The notes under the pieces are model-generated. The model saw nothing but the letters and a program-made list of their open reading frames with translations, did no database searches and was not told the DNA's origin. Positions 32,140-34,839 of a DNA stretch of 34,839 nt are shown here, piece by piece. The position numbers were made by a program, and so were the translations under genes. Numbering within the stretch: the stretch's first letter is position 1; every line of letters starts with the position of its first letter. Location: contig JACKAX010000034.1 of NCBI GenBank assembly GCA_020634875.1, positions 1 to 34,839 on the forward strand. The letters are read 5' to 3'. Source of the stretch: Anaerolineales bacterium (GTDB lineage: Bacteria; Chloroflexota; Anaerolineae; Anaerolineales; JABWBV01).

Positions 32140-33933
32140 TTATACTTTAACTTGCTTAGATGGTTCAATATGGACTTTGACGTGCAAATCCTTCAATTGC
32201 CCGTCTTCTGCTGGGGAAGGCGCCCCAGCCATCACATCCCGCGCGGCCTGATTTTTCGGGAAAGCGATCACCTCGCGGATGTTCGGCGCGTCGGCCATCA
32301 GCATCACCAACCGGTCAATACCTGAGGCGATCCCCCCATGCGGAGGCGCACCGTATTCAAACGCTTCCAACATGTGCCCAAAGCGTTCCTTCGCCACTTC
32401 TAGTTCCAGGCCGATCAGCTTGAAAATCTTTTCCTGCAACGCTCGGTCGTGGATACGGATCGAGCCGCCCGCCACCTCGTAGCCATTCAGGATCATGTCG
32501 TACTGCGTCCCGCGCATGTTAGCAGGGTCGGTTTCGATCATGTGGATATCTTCGGGCATGGGCATGGTAAAGAGGTGCTGGCTGGGATCCCAACGTTGTT
32601 CTTCTTCGTTCCAATATGCAAAGGGGAAGTCAATCACCCAGCAAAATGCCAACACGTTCGGGTCACGGAGATTCAAGCGGTCAGCCAACATTACCCGCAG
32701 GCGGAACAGCACATCATAAACCACCGCGGGTTTATCGGCGACAAACAGCAAGAGGTCGCCATTTTTGACTTCATACCGATCTTTCAGGGTTTGGATAAAT
32801 TCAGGGGTCAGGAATTTGGCAAATGTCGAACGCACCTCGCCCGCGGATGTGAACGCGATGTACGCGAGACCCTTCGCCCCAAACTGTTTGACGAACTCGG
32901 TCAATTCGTCGAGTTGCTTGCGGGTGTAATCACCCAGGCCAGTCGCGTTGATGCCGCGCACATGCCCGCCCCCCGCCACCGCGTTCTCGAACACGGAAAA
33001 GCCACAACTCGCGGCGATGTCGGTAATGTCACGCAGTTCCAATCCAAAACGAATGTCGGGGTGATCGGTGCCGAAGCGATCCATCACATCTTGATATTTC
33101 AAGCGCGGCCAGGGTGTGGCAAACAACTGCTTTTCAGGCACGAGTTTCGCTACCATTGCCGTGTACATGGATTCCATCAAGTCCATGATATCTTCACGCT
33201 GGTTGACAAACGCCATTTCGATGTCCAGTTGCGTGAATTCGGGTTGGCGGTCGCCGCGCAGGTCTTCATCGCGGAAACAGCGGGCCATTTGGAAGTAGCG
33301 TTCCATGCCAGCAACCATGAGCAATTGCTTCAACTGCTGAGGGGATTGGGGCAGCGCGTAAAATTCACCGGGATGGACACGTGACGGAACGAGGTAATCC
33401 CTCGCACCTTCCGGTGTGGTTTTGAAAAGGATCGGGGTTTCGATTTCGTAAAAGCCGGCATTGTCCAGATGGTCGCGAATGTATTTGACCACGCGGTGGC
33501 GCATTTGAATGTTTTTCTGCATGGTTTCGCGGCGCAGGTCGAGATAGCGATATTTCAACCGGGTGTTTTCGTCAGCTTCCTCGTCTTTGTTGATCAGGAA
33601 CGGCGGGTGTTTGGCGGGATTGAGTACCGTGACCGCGTGGACTTCCACTTCAATTTCTCCCGTATCTAACGCGGGATTTTTCATCCCCTCGGGGCGAGCG
33701 CGGACGATCCCGGTCACTTGCAACACCCATTCGGAGCGCGCCTGTTCGAGCGCTTGATGGGAGGGGGCGGAGATTTCCGGGTTAGCGACCACCTGCACAA
33801 GCCCGAACCGGTCGCGGAGATCAATGAAAGTAACGCCACCATGATCGCGGCGGCGATGCACCCACCCAGCCAGGGTCACGGTTTGGCCTTCGTGGGCGAG
33901 GCGAAGTTCGCCACAGGTATGAGATTTGTACAT
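32140..33933 (-). CDS. aspS: Aspartyl-tRNA synthetase
   Basis: This 597-residue class IIb synthetase of the bacterial type charges tRNA-Asp (and tRNA-Asn in non-discriminating forms). The start is ATG 33931-33933 (MYKSHTCGEL), five bases after GGAGG; the frame opens earlier but that part is leader. The N-terminal OB fold (TVTLAGWVHRRRDHGGVTFIDLRDR) is followed by class II motif 1, motif 2 (FRDEDLRGDRQPEFTQLDIEMAF), the bacterial GAD-type insertion in the middle and motif 3 (GGIASGIDRLVMLM). Whether it is discriminating cannot be told here because gatCAB and asnS are outside the window. It is preceded by a structured leader with a terminator. Confidence 0.96.
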   Translation of the reverse strand: MYKSHTCGELRLAHEGQTVTLAGWVHRRRDHGGVTFIDLRDRFGLVQVVANPEISAPSHQALEQARSEWVLQVTGIVRARPEGMKNPALDTGEIEVEVHAVTVLNPAKHPPFLINKDEEADENTRLKYRYLDLRRETMQKNIQMRHRVVKYIRDHLDNAGFYEIETPILFKTTPEGARDYLVPSRVHPGEFYALPQSPQQLKQLLMVAGMERYFQMARCFRDEDLRGDRQPEFTQLDIEMAFVNQREDIMDLMESMYTAMVAKLVPEKQLFATPWPRLKYQDVMDRFGTDHPDIRFGLELRDITDIAASCGFSVFENAVAGGGHVRGINATGLGDYTRKQLDELTEFVKQFGAKGLAYIAFTSAGEVRSTFAKFLTPEFIQTLKDRYEVKNGDLLLFVADKPAVVYDVLFRLRVMLADRLNLRDPNVLAFCWVIDFPFAYWNEEEQRWDPSQHLFTMPMPEDIHMIETDPANMRGTQYDMILNGYEVAGGSIRIHDRALQEKIFKLIGLELEVAKERFGHMLEAFEYGAPPHGGIASGIDRLVMLMADAPNIREVIAFPKNQAARDVMAGAPSPAEDGQLKDLHVKVHIEPSKQVKV

Positions 33934-33950
33934 AAGTTCCTCCGTGGGAA

Positions 33951-33988
33951 TAAAAAAATAATCGCCCTCCGCTATTGCGTCGGGCGAT
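33951..33988 (-). terminator. Terminator hairpin just upstream of the aspS ribosome site (candidate attenuator)
   Basis: On the minus strand ATCGCCC (complement 33982-33988) pairs with GGGCGAT (complement 33961-33967), followed by TATTTTTTTA. It lies about 20 bases before aspS. There is no gene upstream on this strand within the window that it would serve. Confidence 0.75.
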
Positions 33989-34104
33989 AAATGTTTGTGT
34001 CTAAACAGTCTGCTTATACCAGCCTGAAACATTCCACTCGACGCAATCCTGCATCGTTGGCATTCAAGCCGTTATTGTTGAAGTACGTCAGACTTTTCAT
34101 AAGT
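33989..34104 (-). ncRNA. Candidate structured aspS leader RNA
   Basis: Downstream of a TATAAT box, the minus-strand RNA contains a closing AGUCUG/CAGACU pair, GGC-UUGAAU-GCC and the hairpin CGAUGC-AGGAUU-GCGUCG. ATTGCGTCG in the last hairpin (complement 34039-34047) is the exact complement of CGACGCAAT in the terminator loop (complement 33974-33982), so two exclusive folds are possible. No T-box consensus is present. Confidence 0.45.
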
Positions 34105-34110
34105 TGCCAA

Positions 34111-34116
34111 ATTATA
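34111..34116 (-). promoter_or_regulatory. -10 box of the aspS leader
   Basis: TATAAT on the minus strand lies about 180 bases before aspS. No good -35 box is seen at the right distance, so the promoter is tentative. Confidence 0.45.
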
Positions 34117-34386
34117 CATGAGTTTGAAAACTTGGGGAAGGCAACAATTCTTATTATGCCGAATGGCGTTCCTTAACGAACGTCTTTTGGAGTTTGGCAA
34201 GGTTTTATGAAGGTACGGCGTTCCTCGGCTCGTGTCCATATCGAGAATTACTGTTAGGAAGAGAGGGGCAAATGTCCCAAAGAACATAGGACAGTTAACT
34301 CTGCAAGCATTGTTTTCCGATTGCTAGAATTTTCACTATGGATATACGGATATACACATATAAAAGTTAAGTAATAGGAATCGTTT
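34117..34386. other. Intergenic region between divergent aspS and SQR-like genes
   Basis: No gene is supported. A possible -10 box for the right-hand gene is TAGAAT (34325-34330), without a clear -35. AGGA precedes the ATG at 34387 by about 8 bases. Confidence 0.4.
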
Positions 34387-34839
34387 ATGAAAACTCTTTT
34401 GATTTTAGGTGCTGGCACGGCTGGCACTATGGTTGCCAACAAGATGTCCGGTTTGCTAGACTCGGATGAGTGGCGCATTGTCATTGTAGACAAACATGAA
34501 ACCCACTACTACCAACCTGGATTTCTTTTCATTCCTTTCGGGATTTACAACCCGGAGGACGTGGTCAAACCCAAACGGGATTTCCTTCCCAGGAACGTTG
34601 AAGTCATTATTTCAGATATCGAAGTAATCGAGCCGGAGCAAAGCCAGGTTCGCTTAACAAAAGAGAACAAGGTTGTCAAGTACGATATTCTAGTCGTTGC
34701 CACTGGCAGTCATATTCATCCCGAAGAAACTGAGGGGATGGTTAATAGTGGCTGGCACAAAAACATTTTTGATTTTTATTCGCTTGAAGGCGCAACAGCC
34801 TTATCTCGTTTCTTGAAGTTCTGGAAAGGCGGGCGTTTG
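34387..34839 (+). CDS. FAD-dependent sulfide:quinone oxidoreductase-like protein, 3' end beyond window
   Basis: An ATG at 34387 opens a frame that runs off the right edge (151 codons seen). The N-terminus MKTLLILGAGTAGTMVANKM is an FAD-binding Rossmann motif (G-x-G-x-x-G), followed by VIVDKHETHYYQPGFLFIPFGIY, the hallmark of sulfide:quinone oxidoreductases and related type-II NADH-dehydrogenase-like flavoproteins, and DILVVATGSHI, the second dinucleotide-fold motif. SQR oxidises sulfide and passes electrons to quinone at the membrane. The cysteine positions that would confirm SQR lie past the window, so a related NAD(P)/FAD oxidoreductase remains possible. Confidence 0.82.
   Translation, partial: MKTLLILGAGTAGTMVANKMSGLLDSDEWRIVIVDKHETHYYQPGFLFIPFGIYNPEDVVKPKRDFLPRNVEVIISDIEVIEPEQSQVRLTKENKVVKYDILVVATGSHIHPEETEGMVNSGWHKNIFDFYSLEGATALSRFLKFWKGGRL

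Noticed and set aside
33934..34104. T-box for aspS
   Set aside because: The AGGGTGGnACCGCG motif is absent on the minus strand, unlike at ileS.

Overview
The window looks like a chromosomal segment of a Chloroflexota bacterium, probably class Anaerolineae. This is inferred from gene style and layout, not from a marker gene: a SufR-controlled suf locus, secreted proteins with long Thr-Pro linkers, an NBR1-type Ig-like lipoprotein, an SDH-family Clp-fold proteinase and many palindromic intergenic repeats. I saw no tRNA, rRNA, insertion sequence or CRISPR array.

Layout. (1) 1-1506: the 3' end of a PLD-type (NgoFVII-like) restriction endonuclease, then a DUF1868 2H-phosphoesterase-like gene with no ordinary start codon. 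(2) 1580-3468: histidine genes hisE (+), and hisJ and hisB (-). (3) 3643-9963 (-): an iron-sulfur assembly locus in the order sufC, sufB, sufD, a 99-residue unknown protein, sufS, sufU, Rieske ferredoxin. Facing it on + are sufR and a sufT-like DUF59 gene. The intergenic region holds two divergent sigma70 promoters whose -35 boxes lie in the two arms of one inverted repeat, the obvious candidate SufR operator. (4) 11435-15483: a T-box-controlled ileS. Its synthetase carries G-V-H-H where class I enzymes have H-x-G-H, and A-M-H-K-S where they have K-M-S-K-S. (5) 15539-24853: two radical SAM enzymes followed by a surface-glycan cassette (sulfotransferase, methyltransferase, GT2, flippase, GT39-like, GT4); the middle is AT-rich compared with its flanks and looks transferred. 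(6) 24941-28190: a malonyl-CoA-synthetase-like acyl-CoA synthetase (-), and an NCS2 purine/pyrimidine permease (+) with a possible leader attenuator. (7) 28225-28480: a 21-bp minisatellite. (8) 28514-32037 (-): an SDH/Clp-fold proteinase, a C39-like peptidase and two lipoproteins. (9) 32140-33933 (-): aspS, preceded by a structured leader with a terminator. (10) 34387 to the right edge: the start of a sulfide:quinone-oxidoreductase-like flavoprotein.

The intergenic DNA is the most unusual part. Several families of long, mostly perfect palindromes occur (1880-1940, 5661-5754, 6131-6220, 7635-7731, 10229-10284, 11551-11602, 11908-11957). The 56-bp and 52-bp palindromes at 10229 and 11551 are clear relatives and both lie in 5' leaders of regulated genes (sufR and ileS).
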